Shown here one piece after another: positions 11,254-24,172 of a DNA stretch of 64,000 nucleotides (positions are counted from its first letter, which is position 1; each line of letters starts with the position of its first letter). The notes beneath the pieces are model-generated. The model did no database searches, was not told the DNA's origin, and saw only the letters and a program-made list of their open reading frames with translations. Source of the DNA: Aegilops tauschii subsp. strangulata (Eukaryota > Streptophyta > Magnoliopsida > Poales > Poaceae). Made by a program: the position numbers and the translations under genes. The stretch is taken from positions 251,071,135-251,135,134 of the forward strand of contig NC_053037.3 of assembly GCF_002575655.3 (NCBI RefSeq), read 5' to 3'.

Positions 11254-14200
11254 ATGGCAGGATCACAAGCCGATGAGACTGATTGGGAGAACATGACGAA
11301 CAAGGAGTTGCATGATAAATTTCAGCAAATGATGAGTCGCCAGGTGGGAGATGTGCTAAACAGATTTGAAGAGGCTATGGAGAAGATAGATGCCGTGGAG
11401 AAGTCGTTCGAGACAAAGCTGGATAACAAGTTTACTGAATTACTCAAGCGTCTTCCCCAACCACCACCGGCTGCATATGTCGCACCTCTACAACAACAAC
11501 AACCACATCTCCAACGCCGCCTTCCAAATCAAGTGGGACGAGCACAGCGCGTTCCAATTGAGACTGGTCAAAATTCGGGTGTCGCTGCACCTACTGTTGA
11601 TGCTTCTTTGGCTCCTGCTACTGCGGCGGCTGAGGAGGATGACGATTATGCGGGCGATTATGAGGATGAGGTTGATCAAAATTAGAACTACGTGCAGCCA
11701 CCAGCACCACCACCAGCAGGTCGACCTCAGGTATATATTCGCAACGGTAGGCTGGCACCACCACCTCAAGTACGAGATCATGACCATCTCCCTATACTGA
11801 AATTGAATATTCCACCATTTGAGGGTAGATATGTTCCTGATATATATCTTACTTGGGAGTTAGAAACTGACCAACGATTTACATGTTTACAATATCCTGA
11901 GGAGAGACGTGTTCCTGCTGCTGTTTGTGCTTTCACTAGCTTTGCATGTGTTTGGTGGTCTGAACATTGTAGATTATATCCTGTTCCAGCTAATTGGGCT
12001 GCTTTGAAAACTGCTATGCGTACTCGTTGGGTTCCACCATATTATCAACGTGAATTACTTCAAAAATTGCAGCGCTTAAGACAAGGGAAAAATTCTGTAG
12101 AAGAATATTATCAGGAATTACAAACTGGCATGATTAGATGTGGTATTGTTGAGGAGAATGAAGCTATGCTTGCACGTTTTATGGGTGGATTAAATAAAGA
12201 GATTCAGACCATTCTAGAGTATAAGGATTATAATAATATCACTCGTTTATTCCATCTTGCTTGTAAAGCTGAACGTGAAGTGCAGGATCGACAGGCATTG
12301 GCGCGAACTAACTTTTCTGCAGGTCGACCTTCATCATGGACAACACGTGCATCCTCTACTTCCACTTCACCATCACCTCCCTCAGGTGCCACCTCCAGCC
12401 GTGATACAAGAAAGCAGGCACAACCACCACTCTCTGCCAAGAGCACACCTGCCGGGCCTACGCAGAGCTCGTCTTCTTCCATGGCGTCAACAGGGCACAC
12501 AAGTGATATCATTTGTCGTCGTTTTAAGGGAAGAGGACATTATGCGAGAGAATGCAAATCTCAGCGTGTGATGATTGCTACTGAGGATGGTGGGTATGAG
12601 TCCGCTAGTGACTATGATGAGGAGACTTTGGCTCCTATTACCCGTGAAGAACATGGTGGAGATGATTCTGAAAATGAGACGCAATACATGGCTCCTGAAG
12701 ACGCTGACAAGTATGAATGTTTAGTTGCTCAACGTGTTTTGAGTGTGCAGGTCAGACAAGCAGAGCAAAATCAGAGGCATAATTTGTTCCATACAAAGGG
12801 AGTTGTGAAGGAACGTTCTGTTTGCGTCATCATAGATGGAGGGAGCTGTAACAACTTGGCTAGCATGGAGATGGTGGAGAAACTATCTCTCACCACAAGA
12901 CCACATCCACATCCTTACTACACCCAATGGTTCAACAACAGCGGCAAGGTTAAGGTAACACGTACTGTTCGTGTGCATTTTAGTATCTCTACATATGCTG
13001 ATTATGTTGATTGTGATGTGGTACCCATGCAAGCATGTTCCTTATTACTAGGTAGACCATGGCAATTTGATAAAAATTATGTACACCATGGTAGAAACAA
13101 TCAGTATACTCTTGTTCATAAGGATAAAAATATTACTTTGCTTCCTATGACTCCTGATTCCATTTTGAAAGATGATGACATTAATAGAGCTAATAAAACA
13201 AAACAGGAGAAAAATAAGAGTGAAAATCAGATTGTGGCAAAAGAATTTGAGCAACAAATGAAACCTAATAATAAACCATCTAGTGTTGTTTCTGAAATTA
13301 AATTGAAAAGTGCATGTTTACTTGCCACCAAATCTGATATTGATGAGCTAGATTTCAGCAAATCTGTTTGCTATGCTTTTGTGTGCAAAGAGGCATTATT
13401 TTCATTCGAGGACGTGCCTTCCTCTTTGCCCCCTGCTGTCACTAACATTTTGCAGGAGTTCGCTGACGTCTTTCCACAAGACGTGCCACCGGGATTACCA
13501 CCTATTCGAGGGATTGAGCATCAAATTGACTTAATTCCCGATGCATCGCTACCCAACCGTGCACCATACCGTACCAATCCAGAGGAGACGAAGGAGATTA
13601 TGCGTCAAGTACAGGAGCTGCTCGACAAAGGTTATATACGCGAATCTCTTAGTCCTTGTGCTGTTCCTATTATACTAGTGCCTAAAAAGGATGGTACGTC
13701 GCGTATGTGTGTTGATTGTAGAGGCATTAATAATATTACTATTCGTTATCGTCATCCTATTCCTAGGCTAGATGATATGCTTGATGAATTGAGTGGCTCT
13801 ACAATATTCTCCAAAGTTGATTTGCGTAGTGGATACCATCAAATTCGTATGAAACTGGGAGATGAATGGAAAACTGCATTTAAAACTAAGTTTGCTTTAT
13901 ATGACTGGTTAGTCATGCCTTTTGGGTTAACTAATGCACCTAGTACTTTCATGAGACTAATGAACGAAGTTTTACGTGCTTTCATTGGACGATTTGTGGT
14001 AGTCTATTTTGATGATATACTGATTTATAGCAAATCTTTGGAAGAACATTTGGAACATTTACGTGCTGTTTTTATTGCTCTACGTGATGCACGTTTGTTT
14101 GGTAACCTTGGGAAGTGCACCTTTTGCACCGACCGAGTATCTTTTCTTGGCTATGTTGTTACTCCACAGGGAATTGAAGTTGATAAAGCCAAGATTGAAG

Positions 14201-15882
14201 CTATTGGGAGTTGGCCGCAGCCCAAAACGGTCACACAAGTGAGGAGTTTCCTTGGCCTCGCTGGTTTCTATAGGCGTTTTGTGAGAGATTTCAGCACCAT
14301 TGCTGCACCTCTCAACGAGCTTACAAAGAAGGATGTGCCTTTTGTTTGGGGTACCACACAGGAAGAAGCCTTCACGGTATTGAAAGATAAGTTGACACAT
14401 GCTCCTTTACTCCACTTCCTGATTTTAATAAGACTTTTGAGCTTGAATGTGATGCTAGTGGAATTGGATTAGGAGGTGTGTTATTACAAGATGGTAAACC
14501 TGTTGCATACTTTTTTGAAAAATTGAGCGGGCCTAGTCTGAATTATTCTACTTATGATAAAGAACTATATGCTCTTGTTCGGACTTTAGAAACATGGCAA
14601 CATTATTTATGGCCCAAAGAATTTGTTATACATTCTGGTCATGAATCTTTGAAACATATTAAAAGTCAAGCTAAACTGAATCGTAGACATGCTAAATGGG
14701 TTGAATTCATTGAAACTTTCCCTTACGTCATTAAACACAAGAAGGGTAAAGAAAATGTTATTGCTGATGCATTGTCTCGTCGCTATACTATGCTTTCACA
14801 ACTTGACTTCAAAATATTTGGTTTGGAGACCATCAAAGATCAATATGTGCATGATGCTGATTATAAAGATGTTTTGCAGAATTGTAAAGAAGGAAGAACC
14901 TGGAACAAGTTTGTCGTTAATGATGGATTTGTGTTCCGTGCTAACAAGCTATGCATTCCAGCTAGCTCTCTTCGTCTTTTGTTGTTGCAGGAGGCGCATG
15001 GAGGAGGATTAATGGGACACTTTGGCGTGAAGAAGATGGAGGACGTACTTGCTACACATTTCTTTTGGCCAAAGATGAGACGGGATGTTGAGCGTTTTGT
15101 TGCTCGCTGCACTACATGTCAAAAAGCTAAGTCACGACTCAATCCTCATGGTTTATATATGCCTTTGCCTGTACCTAGTGTTCCTTGGGAGGATATATCT
15201 ATGGACTTTGTTTTAGGTTTACCTCGAACAAAGAAGGGGAGGGATAGCATATTTGTTGTCGTGGATAGATTCTCAAAAATGGCACACTTTATACCATGTC
15301 ATAAAAGCGATGATGCTGTTAATGTTGCTGATTTGTTCTTCCGTGAAATTATTCGTTTGCATGGTGTGCCAAATACTATTGTTTCAGATCGTGATACTAA
15401 ATTTCTTAGCCACTTTTGGAGATGTTTATGGGCTAAGTTGGGGACTAAACTTCTTTTTAGTACTACTTGTCACCCCCAAACTGATGGACAAACTGAAGTA
15501 GTCAATAGAACATTGTCTACTATGCTTAGGGCTGTTTTGAAGAATAATAAGAAAATGTGGGAAGAATGCTTGCCTCATATTGAGTTTGCTTATAATCGTT
15601 CATTGCATTCTACTACTAAGATGTGCCCTTTTGAAATTGTGTATGGTTTCCTACCTCGTGCACCTATTGATTTGTTGCCTTTTCCATCTTCGGAGAAGGT
15701 TAATTTTGATGCTAAACAACGTGCTGAATTGATCTTAAAAATGCATGAGTTAACTAAGGAAAACATTGAGCGTATGAATGCTAAATATAAACTTGCTGGA
15801 GATAAGGGTAGAAAACATGTTGTGTTTGCACCTGGAGATCTTATTTGGTTACATTTGCGTAAGGATAGATTTCCTGATTTGC
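11254..15882 (+). pseudogene. gag-pol: CRW gag-pol of element O, broken and 3'-truncated
   Basis: The start is the ACCATGG at 11254, a strong plant initiation context conserved in the plus copies. Order: Gag, zinc knuckle (its first Cys is replaced: RRFKGRGHYAREC), retropepsin (IIDGGSCNN), reverse transcriptase (YFDD), RNase H, integrase. Lesions against the intact copy at 18021: a TAG at 11683-11685 (CAG to TAG), loss of one base near 14413 between reverse transcriptase and RNase H, and an abrupt end at 15882 in the integrase C-terminus, where a second CRW LTR starts exactly at its first base. About 195 bases plus the polypurine tract are missing. The knuckle Cys-to-Phe change would by itself impair RNA binding. 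A dead copy. Confidence 0.9.
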
Positions 15883-16791
15883 TGATGAGGACATCAATAC
15901 CATTGTTACACCCACAGGCCCTGCTGCTATACATACTGGACCAATTACTAGAGCTCGCGCACGCCAATTAAATTACCAGGTACTTTCGTTTCTTGGTAAT
16001 GATTCTAATGTTCATGAGAATATGATGCTGCCTAAATTGGATACATTTGTTTTGCTTACAAATGAAGGGCCTAGCTTTGAGAAGGATGAACATTGGAGCA
16101 AGAACAAGCATGGAGATGATGGCATGCGCATGGGGAACAAGAACGGAGTTACAAGTGATGATTTCAGGACGTTGAAGCCACCATAATGCGTGCATGAAGC
16201 CTTGGACGAAATATACAAGATGCTACTTCATAACTTTCGTCCAGAGGCTATTCTAGGTGCTGCGTCACCTTATTATTGGGCCAGGCCCATGTAATTTCGA
16301 AATACATAAGTATAGGCTGTTTTTAGAGTCCGTATGTGTGGGGAAACAAGAGATAGGGTTGGTTTTGGACCCCTTCCTCAAGGGCCACGAAATTCCCCCC
16401 TCTTCCTCCATATATACAGCCCTTAGGGCGTCGTTTAGACTTTGGAATTTGTTTAGTTAAAAGTTAGCCATTGCAACTTCGTGTACTTCGTTTGTGTCCA
16501 ACGACCAGACCAAGACCGCTTACGGATTCCCACCACTATCAATACTTCATATATATTTGCAATATTTAGATTGCATTATCATATTCTTGCTCGTTCTTCG
16601 ATTGCTTGCAGGAATAGACCTTCGTGGTCAGGCTGATCGTGCTTCCGGCATCGTCAGTAACCCCAGGAGATTGGATTAGCGATTGATAAGGCACAACGTC
16701 GTGCACGTTTGTAGTCGGATCGTCAAAGTCGTCTCCACCAAATCGATAGTTATCATCTCATCGAAAGATCGGGACACCCTCGCCTCTATCA
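15883..16791 (+). mobile_element. Chimeric LTR: CRW U3 joined to R-U5 of a second subfamily
   Basis: The first ~560 bases, to about 16445, follow the CRW LTR closely, including TATA at 16411-16416. From 16446 on it departs from all CRW LTRs here and instead matches the reverse complement of the solo LTR at 46787-47768 (for example the segments around 16545-16640 and 16720-16791). It still ends CTCTATCA and is followed by the initiator-Met primer site at 16794 and an ordinary CRW leader. The AATAAA of the CRW LTR is missing from the switched half. Confidence 0.85.
16411..16416 (+). promoter_or_regulatory. TATA box of the chimeric LTR
   Basis: TATATA inside the conserved CCATATATACAGCCC context shared by all CRW LTRs in the window. 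The subfamily switch is 35 bases downstream, near the expected transcription start. Confidence 0.6.
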
Positions 16792-18020
16792 AGTGGTATC
16801 AGATTTCCAGGTTGCTCGGTGAGATTTTACAGTTTTTCGTAGTTTAGATCGAGTCTGTTCTTCATACCTACAGTCCACGAAAAAGCCACAAAAAAAAATT
16901 AGGGTTAGTTCATCATATCCGAACCAATCTGAGCCTTTGCATAATCTTTTTAGGGTTTTTGCTTTGTTGAATTTGCGGTTGCATCGTCGTGTCAAGTTGC
17001 TGGTCTTAGAGTCTAGTCTTTTAGAGTTTCGAGTTCTGGTCATAAGTTGTCACGCCGCCGCCGCACCATCATCATCGCCTTGCCATCTACCACCATTGCT
17101 TCTCCGCCACCGCTCTGAATCCGTATCTATATACCACCACCAATCCGTATCCATATACCACCGATCCGTATCCATATACCACTACCGCTACCATATACCA
17201 CCACCGCTGCCATATCCTACCGCCATATATCCACCACCAATCCGAGTTCTTTTCATATTCGGTTGGTTTTAGAGATCCATATATTTTCCGTTTCGTGTTT
17301 CCTTGCCTGAGTAGGTCTCGGAAAAAAAAAAGTCTGGAGACCCCCGGGCAGTTTTTAGGCCAAAATTTCGGCAACCAAAAATATTTTTTCCCTATCCTAT
17401 TTTTAGGCCCCGGGTAGTGTTTTGAGACACTCGCCATCATAGTGATTTTTTGTCGCACTTTTTCGTCGTCGCTGCCCTGATTTCCGAAAAAAAATAGTCA
17501 AAATTTTTTGTGCCCATCCTGTCAGTTTGACCTGGGAAGAGTTTTGAGACACTCGCTATTATAGTGATTTTTCGCAAAAAAAAAGAGCGCAAAAAAAAAG
17601 AGAGCGCAAAAAAAAATTCCAGAGTGTGCTTTTCCCTTGTTTACGTGCAGCGCCGTGATTTTGTTCGTGTTCTAGGCTCGCGTCTCTAGCACGGTCTAGC
17701 CTAGGACGAGCACAGTACCGTCGTTGAGCGTTTATTCAACTTTGCATCTCTGAATTGATTTTTGCTTACCATTTTGCTACCATATTATACGCCTTCCCAC
17801 CTCCACATAAGTCTACATCGTGCGTTTGACTCTCCCTGGTAATCGCTATATCCAAGCTTTGAGAGTTTTTGACTACAACGGTTGCCGATCACCACCTGCT
17901 GCTGGGTAAGAACTGGTAAGAATTTGAGATTCGCTTGAAGGTTTTGTGACACACCACCATCACCACCACTTCTAGTAGTCTGCAGGATCATATTCTTTTA
18001 TGTTTCTATTGCTGCTAACC
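16792..18020 (+). mobile_element. CRW primer site and leader of the intact plus-strand element
   Basis: Primer site TGGTATCAGA at 16794-16803, then about 1.2 kb of leader like the one at 10070-11253, with the CCATATACCACCA tandem unit (17130-17210), A-tracts with GAGCGC (17570-17615), and the GTTTTGAGACACTCG repeats. An ATG at 18000 would add seven residues to Gag, but the other copies carry GTG there, so the start at 18021 is preferred. Confidence 0.75.
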
Positions 18021-21000
18021 ATGGCAGGTTCACAAGCCGATGAGACTGATTGGGAGAACATGACGAACAAGGAGTTGCATGATAAATTTCAGCAAATGAT
18101 GAGTGGCCAGGTGGGAGATGTGCTAAACAGATTTGAAGAGGCTATGGAGAAGATAGATGCCGTGGAGAAGTCGTTCGAGACAAAGCTGGATAACAAGTTT
18201 ACTGAATTACTCAAGCGTCTTCCCCAACCACCACCGGCTGCACATGTCGCACCTCTACAACAACAACAACCACATCTCCAACGCCGCCTTCCAAATCAAG
18301 TGGGAAGGGCACAACGCGTTCCAATTGAGACTGGTCAAAATTCGGGTGCTGCTGCACCTACTGTTGATGCTTCTTTGGCTCCTGCTCCTGCAGCGGCTGA
18401 GGAGGATGACGATTATGCGGGCGATTATGAGGATGAGGTTGATCAAAATCAGAACTACGTGCAGCCACCAACACCACCACCAGCAGGTCGACCTCAGGTA
18501 TATATTCGCAACGGTAGGCCGGCACCACCACCTCAGGTCCGAGATCATGACCATCTCCCTAAACTGAAATTGAATGTTCCACCATTTGAGGGTAGATATG
18601 TTCCTGATATATATCTTACTTGGGAGTTAGAAACTGAACAACGATTTACATGTTTACAATATCCTGAGGAGAGACGTGTTCCTGCTGCTGTTTGTGCTTT
18701 CACTAGCTTTGCATGTGTTTGGTGGTCTGAACATTGTAGATTATATCCTGTTCCAGCTACTTGGGCTGCTTTGAGAACTGCTATGCGTACTCGTTGGGTT
18801 CCACCATATTATCAACGTGAATTACTTCAAAAACTGCAGCGTTTAAGACAAGGGAAAAATTCTGTAGAAGAATATTATCAGGAATTACAAACTGGCATGA
18901 TTAGATGTGGTATTGTTGAGGAGAATGAAGCTATGCTTGCACGTTTTATGGGTGGATTAAATAAAGAGATTCAGACCATTCTAGAGTATAAGGATTATAA
19001 TAATATCACTCGTTTATTCCATCTTGCTTGTAAAGCTGAACGTGAAGTGCAGGATCGACAGCCATTGGCGCGAACTAACTTTTCTGCAGGTCGACCTTCC
19101 TCATGGACACCGCGTGCATCTTCTACTTCCACTTCACCATCACCTCCATCAGGTGCCACCTCCAGCCGTGAAACAAGAAAGCAGGCACAACCACCACTCT
19201 CTGCCAAGAGCACCCCTGCTGGGCCTGCGCAGAGCTCTTCTTCTTCCATGGCATCGACAGGGCACACAAGTGATATTATTTGTCGACGTTGTAAGGGAAG
19301 AGGACATTTTGCGAGAGAATGCAAATCTCAGCGTGTCATGATTGCTACTGAGGATGGTGGGTATGAGTCCGCTAGTGACTATGATGAGGAGACTTTGGCT
19401 CTTATTACACGTGAAGAACATGGTGGAGATGATTCTGAAAATGAGACGCAATACATGGCTCCTGAAGACGCTGACAGGTATGAATGTTTAGTTGCTCAAC
19501 GTGTTTTGAGTGTGCAGGTCACACAAGCAGAGCAAAATCAGAGGCATAATTTGTTCCATACAAAGGGAGTTGTGAAGGAACGTTCTGTTCGCGTCATCAT
19601 AGATGGAGGGAGCTGTAACAACTTGGCTAGCATGGAGATGGTGGAGAAGCTATCTCTCACCACAAGACCACATCCACATCCTTACTACATCCAATGGTTC
19701 AACAACAGCGGCAAGGTTAAGGTAACACGTACTGTTCGTGTGCATTTTAGTATCTCTACATATGCTGATTATGTTGATTGTGATGTGGTACCCATGCAAG
19801 CATGTTCCTTATTACTAGGTAGACCATGGCAATTTGATAAAAATTCTGTACACCATGGTAGAAACAATCAGTATACTCTTGTTCATAAGGATAAAAATAT
19901 TACTTTGCTTCCTATGACTCCTGATTCCATTTTGAAAGATGACATTAATAGAGCTAATAAAGCAAAACAGGAGAAAAATAAGAGTGAAAATCAGATTGTG
20001 GCAAATGAATTTGCGCAACAAATGAAACCTAATAATAAACCATCTAGTGTTTCTGAAATTAAATTGAAAAGTGCATGTTTACTTGCCACAAAATCTGATA
20101 TTGATGAGCTAGATTTCAGCAAATCTGTTTGCTATGCTTTTGTGTGCAAAGAGGCATTATTTTCATTCGAGGACGTGCCTTCCTCTTTGCCCCCTGCTGT
20201 CACTAACATTTTGCAGGAGTTCGCTGGCGTCTTCCCACAAGACGTGCCACCGGGATTACCACCTATTCGAGGGATTGAGCATCAAATTGACTTAATTCCC
20301 GGTGCATCGCTACCCAACCGTGCACCATACCGTACCAATCCAGAGGAGACGAAGGAGATTATGCGTCAAGTACAGGAGCTGCTCGACAAAGGTTATATAC
20401 GCGAATCTCTTAGTCCTTGTGCTGTTCCTATTATACTAGTGCCTAAAAAGGATGGTACGTCGCGTATGTGTGTTGATTGTAGAGGCATTAATAATATTAC
20501 TATTCGTTATCGTCATCCTATTCCTAGGCTAGATGATATGCTTGATGAATTGAGTGGCTCTACAATATTCTCCAAAGTTGATTTGCGTAGTGGATACCAT
20601 CAAATTCGTATGAAATTGGGAGATGAATGGAAAACTGCATTTAAAACTAAGTTTGGTTTATATGAGTGGTTAGTCATGCCTTTTGGGTTAACTAATGCAC
20701 CTAGTACTTTCATGAGACTAATGAACGAAGTTTTACGTGCTTTCATTGGACGATTTGTGGTAGTCTATTTTGATGATATACTGATTTATAGCAAATCTTT
20801 GGAAGAACATTTGGAACATTTACATGCTGTTTTTATTGCTCTACGTGATGCACGTTTGTTTTGTAACCTTGGGAAGTGCACCTTTTGCACCGACCGAGTA
20901 TCTTTTCTTGGCTATGTTGTTACTCCACAGGGAATTGAAGTTGATAAAGCCAAGATTGAAGCTATTGAGAGTTGGCCGCAGCCCAAAACGGTCACACAAG

Positions 21001-23141
21001 TGCGGAGTTTTCTTGGACTCGCTGGTTTCTATAGGCGTTTTGTGAGAGATTTTAGCACCATTGCTGCACCTCTCAACGAGCTTACAAAGAAGGATGTGCC
21101 TTTTGTTTGGGGTACCGCACAGGAAGAAGCCTTCACGGTATTGAAAGATAAGTTGACACATGCTCCTTTACTCCAACTTCCTGATTTTAATAAGACTTTT
21201 GAGCTTGAATGTGATGCTAGTGGAATTGGAATAGGAGGTGTGTTATTACAAGATGGCAAACCTGTTGCATACTTTTCTGAAAAATTGAGTGGGCCTAGTC
21301 TGAATTATTCTACTTATGATAAAGAACTATATGCTCTTGTTCGGACTTTAGAAACATGGCAACATTATTTATGGCCCAAAGAATTTGTTATACATTCTGA
21401 TCATGAATCTTTGAAACATATTAAAAGTCAAGCTAAACTGAATCATAGACATGCTAAATGGGTTGAATTCATTGAAACTTTCCCTTATGTCATTAAACAC
21501 AAGAAGGGTAAAGAAAATGTTATTGCTGATGCATTGTCTCGTCGCTATACTATGCTTTCACAACTTGACTTCAAAATATTTGGTTTGGAGACCATCAAAG
21601 ATCAATATGTGCATGGTGCTGATTTTAAAGATGTATTGCAGAATTGTAAAGAAGGAAGAACCTGGAACAAGTTTGTCGTTAATGATGGATTTGTGTTCCG
21701 TGCTAACAAGCTATGCATTCCAGCTAGCTCTCTTCGTATTTTGTTGTTGCAGGAGGCGCATGGAGGAGGATTAATGGGACACTTTGGCGTGAAGAAGACG
21801 GAGGACGTACTTGCTACACATTTCTTTTGGCCAAAGATGAGACGGGATGTTGAGCGTTTTGTTGCTCGCTGCACTACATGTCAAAAAGCTAAGTCACGAC
21901 TCAATCCTCATGGTTTATATATGCCTTTGCCTGTACCTAGTGTTCCTTGGGAGGATATATCTATGGACTTTGTTTTAGGTTTACCTCGAACAAAGAAGGG
22001 GAGGGATAGCATATTTGTTGTCGTGGATAGATTCTCGAAAATGGCGCACTTTATACCATGTCATAAAAGCGATGATGCTGTTAATGTTGCTGATTTGTTC
22101 TTTCGTGAAATTATTCGCTTGCATGGTGTGCCAAATACTATTGTTTCAGATCGTGATACTAAATTTCTTAGCCACTTTTGGAGATGTTTATGGGCTAAGT
22201 TGGGGACTAAACTGCTTTTTAGTACTACTTGTCACCCCCAAACTGATGGACAAACTGAAGTAGTCAATAGAACATTGTCTACTATGCTTAGGGCTGTTTT
22301 GAAGAATAATAAGAAAATGTGGGAAGACTGCTTGCCTCATATTGAGTTTGCTTATAATCGTTCATTGCATTCTACTACTAAGATGTGCCCTTTTGAAATT
22401 GTGTATGGTTTCCTACCTCGTGCACCTATTGATTTGTTGCCTCTTCCATCTTCGGAGAAGGTTAATTTTGATGCTAAACAACGTGCTGAATTGATCTTAA
22501 AAATGCATGAGTTAACTAAGGAAAACATTGAGCGTATGAATGCTAAATATAAACTTGCTGGAGATAAGGGTAGAAAACATGTTGTGTTTGCACCTGGAGA
22601 TCTTGTTTGGTTACATTTGCGTAAGGATAGATTTCCTGATTTGCGCAAATCAAAGCTAATGCCACGTGCTGATGGTCCTTTTAAGGTGTTAGAGAAAATA
22701 AATGATAATGCATATAAACTTGAGCTGCCTGCAGATTTTGGGGTTAGTCCCACTTTTAATATTGCAGATTTGAAGCCTTATTTGGGTGAGGAAGATGAGC
22801 TTCCGTCGAGGACGACTTCATTTCAAGAAGGGGAGGATGATGAGGACATCAATACAATTATTACACCCACAGGCCCTGCTGCTATACATACTGGACCAAT
22901 TACTAGAGCTCGCGCACGCCAATTAAATTACCAGGTACTTTCGTTTCTTGCTAATGATTCTAATGTTCATGAGAATATGATGCTGCCTAAATTGGATACA
23001 TTTGTTTTGCTTACAAATGAAGGGCCTAGCTTTGAGAAGGATGAACATTGGAGCAAGAACAAGCATGGAGATGATGGCATGCGCATGGGGAACAAGAACG
23101 GAGTTACAAGTGATGATTTCAGGACGTTGAAGCCACCATAA
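18021..23141 (+). CDS. gag-pol: Intact CRW-type gag-pol polyprotein (1,706 aa)
   Basis: An uninterrupted frame for capsid and replication enzymes of the centromeric chromovirus. Domains seen: Gag with a Retrotrans_gag-like core (about 190-330); CCHC knuckle C421-C434 ([14 protein letters not shown]); retropepsin site D528 (IIDGGS); reverse transcriptase with YFDD at 916-919; RNase H with DASG at 1065; integrase HHCC (H1247, H1254, C1284, C1287) and D1316, D1377, E1413 with the D-35-E spacing; GPF/Y module ([19 protein letters not shown]). The last 101 codons, from about residue 1606, are encoded by the 3' LTR and contain a basic CR-like motif ([14 protein letters not shown]) in place of a chromodomain. 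In CRM elements that motif is thought to guide integration to centromeric chromatin. The ATG at 18021 sits in ACCATGG. All catalytic residues are present, so the enzyme set could be functional. Confidence 0.93.
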   Translation: MAGSQADETDWENMTNKELHDKFQQMMSGQVGDVLNRFEEAMEKIDAVEKSFETKLDNKFTELLKRLPQPPPAAHVAPLQQQQPHLQRRLPNQVGRAQRVPIETGQNSGAAAPTVDASLAPAPAAAEEDDDYAGDYEDEVDQNQNYVQPPTPPPAGRPQVYIRNGRPAPPPQVRDHDHLPKLKLNVPPFEGRYVPDIYLTWELETEQRFTCLQYPEERRVPAAVCAFTSFACVWWSEHCRLYPVPATWAALRTAMRTRWVPPYYQRELLQKLQRLRQGKNSVEEYYQELQTGMIRCGIVEENEAMLARFMGGLNKEIQTILEYKDYNNITRLFHLACKAEREVQDRQPLARTNFSAGRPSSWTPRASSTSTSPSPPSGATSSRETRKQAQPPLSAKSTPAGPAQSSSSSMASTGHTSDIICRRCKGRGHFARECKSQRVMIATEDGGYESASDYDEETLALITREEHGGDDSENETQYMAPEDADRYECLVAQRVLSVQVTQAEQNQRHNLFHTKGVVKERSVRVIIDGGSCNNLASMEMVEKLSLTTRPHPHPYYIQWFNNSGKVKVTRTVRVHFSISTYADYVDCDVVPMQACSLLLGRPWQFDKNSVHHGRNNQYTLVHKDKNITLLPMTPDSILKDDINRANKAKQEKNKSENQIVANEFAQQMKPNNKPSSVSEIKLKSACLLATKSDIDELDFSKSVCYAFVCKEALFSFEDVPSSLPPAVTNILQEFAGVFPQDVPPGLPPIRGIEHQIDLIPGASLPNRAPYRTNPEETKEIMRQVQELLDKGYIRESLSPCAVPIILVPKKDGTSRMCVDCRGINNITIRYRHPIPRLDDMLDELSGSTIFSKVDLRSGYHQIRMKLGDEWKTAFKTKFGLYEWLVMPFGLTNAPSTFMRLMNEVLRAFIGRFVVVYFDDILIYSKSLEEHLEHLHAVFIALRDARLFCNLGKCTFCTDRVSFLGYVVTPQGIEVDKAKIEAIESWPQPKTVTQVRSFLGLAGFYRRFVRDFSTIAAPLNELTKKDVPFVWGTAQEEAFTVLKDKLTHAPLLQLPDFNKTFELECDASGIGIGGVLLQDGKPVAYFSEKLSGPSLNYSTYDKELYALVRTLETWQHYLWPKEFVIHSDHESLKHIKSQAKLNHRHAKWVEFIETFPYVIKHKKGKENVIADALSRRYTMLSQLDFKIFGLETIKDQYVHGADFKDVLQNCKEGRTWNKFVVNDGFVFRANKLCIPASSLRILLLQEAHGGGLMGHFGVKKTEDVLATHFFWPKMRRDVERFVARCTTCQKAKSRLNPHGLYMPLPVPSVPWEDISMDFVLGLPRTKKGRDSIFVVVDRFSKMAHFIPCHKSDDAVNVADLFFREIIRLHGVPNTIVSDRDTKFLSHFWRCLWAKLGTKLLFSTTCHPQTDGQTEVVNRTLSTMLRAVLKNNKKMWEDCLPHIEFAYNRSLHSTTKMCPFEIVYGFLPRAPIDLLPLPSSEKVNFDAKQRAELILKMHELTKENIERMNAKYKLAGDKGRKHVVFAPGDLVWLHLRKDRFPDLRKSKLMPRADGPFKVLEKINDNAYKLELPADFGVSPTFNIADLKPYLGEEDELPSRTTSFQEGEDDEDINTIITPTGPAAIHTGPITRARARQLNYQVLSFLANDSNVHENMMLPKLDTFVLLTNEGPSFEKDEHWSKNKHGDDGMRMGNKNGVTSDDFRTLKPP
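22826..22837 (+). other. Polypurine tract inside the gag-pol reading frame
   Basis: AAGAAGGGGAGGA directly precedes the 3' LTR and also encodes part of the acidic EGEDD stretch of the polyprotein. The plus-strand primer and protein sequence therefore overlap, as in other CRM-clade elements whose frame crosses into the LTR. Confidence 0.7.
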
Positions 23142-23755
23142 TGCGTGCATGAAGCCTTGGACGAAATATACAAGATGCTACTTCATAACTTTCGTCCAGA
23201 GGCTATTCTAGGTGCTGCGTCACCTTATTATTGGGCCAGGCCCATGTAATTTCGAAATACATAAGTATAGGCTGTTTTTAGAGTCCGTATGTGTGGGGAA
23301 ACAAGAGATAGGGTTGGTTTCGGACCCCTTCCTCAAGGGCCACGAAATTCCCCCCCTCTTCCTCCATATATACAGCCCTTAGGGCATCGTTTAGACTTTG
23401 GGTTTTGTTTAGATTAAAAGTTCGCCATAGCTGCAACTTCGCGTACTTCGTTTGTGTTCAGCGACCAGACAAAGGCGTCACAGAACCCCACCTTGATCAA
23501 TAAAGCTTTCATCTTATATTCGCAATATCCAGATTGCAATCTCAGTTTCTTGCCTGTTCTTCGTTTGCTCGCAGGAAACAGACCCTCGTGGTCAGGTTGA
23601 TCGTGCTCCGGCGTGGTCGATAACCTCTCGGAGTTGGTTTAGCGATTGCTAAGGCGCGACGTCCTCGCACGTTCGTAGTCGGATCGTCAAAGTCGACTTC
23701 CATCAAAGCGATATTCATCATCTCATCGAAAGACGGGACACCTTTGCCTCTATCA
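22838..23755 (+). mobile_element. CRW 3' LTR of the intact plus-strand element
   Basis: A 918-bp LTR, TGATGAGGAC to CTCTATCA. TATA is at 23367-23372 and AATAAA at 23499-23504. It carries the variant AATACAATTATTAC near its start and CATCAAAGCGATATTCATC near its end, shared with the minus-strand LTR at 43838-44755 but not with its apparent 5' partner at 15883-16791. The pair was therefore not created by one reverse-transcription event. Confidence 0.9.
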
Positions 23756-24172
23756 GGCCACGAAATTCCCCCCTCTTCCTCCATATATACAGCCCTTAGG
23801 GCGTCGTTTAGACTTTGGGTTTTGTTTAGATTAAAAGTTCGCCATAGCTGCAACTTCGCGTACTTCGTTTGTGTTCAACGACCAGACAAAGGCGTCACAG
23901 AACCCCACCTTGATCAATAAAGCTTTCATCTTATATTCGCAATATCCAGATTGCAATCTCAGTTTCTTGCTTGTTCTTCGTTTGCTCGCAGGAAACAAAC
24001 CCTCGTGGTCAGGTTGATCGTGCTCCGGCGTGGTCAATAACCTCTCGGAGTTGGTTTAGCGATTGCTAAGGCGCGACGTCATCGCACGTTCGTAGTCGGA
24101 TCGTCAAAGTCGACTTCCACCAAAGCGATATCCATCATCTCATCGAAAGACGGGACACCTTTGCCTCTATCA
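23756..24172 (+). mobile_element. 417-bp CRW LTR tail, end of outer element O
   Basis: Starts abruptly at GGCCACGAAATT, inside the LTR, and runs to CTCTATCA at 24172, followed by the host target copy CGTAA. It best fits the remaining end of the 3' LTR of element O; the end of O's internal region and the first ~500 bases of this LTR are deleted. Confidence 0.8.

Noticed and set aside
18000..18020. An in-frame upstream ATG giving Gag an extra MFLLLLT start, like a short signal peptide
   Set aside because: Other copies have GTG at this codon; the ACCATGG at 18021 is conserved in the other full-length copies and has a good initiation context.
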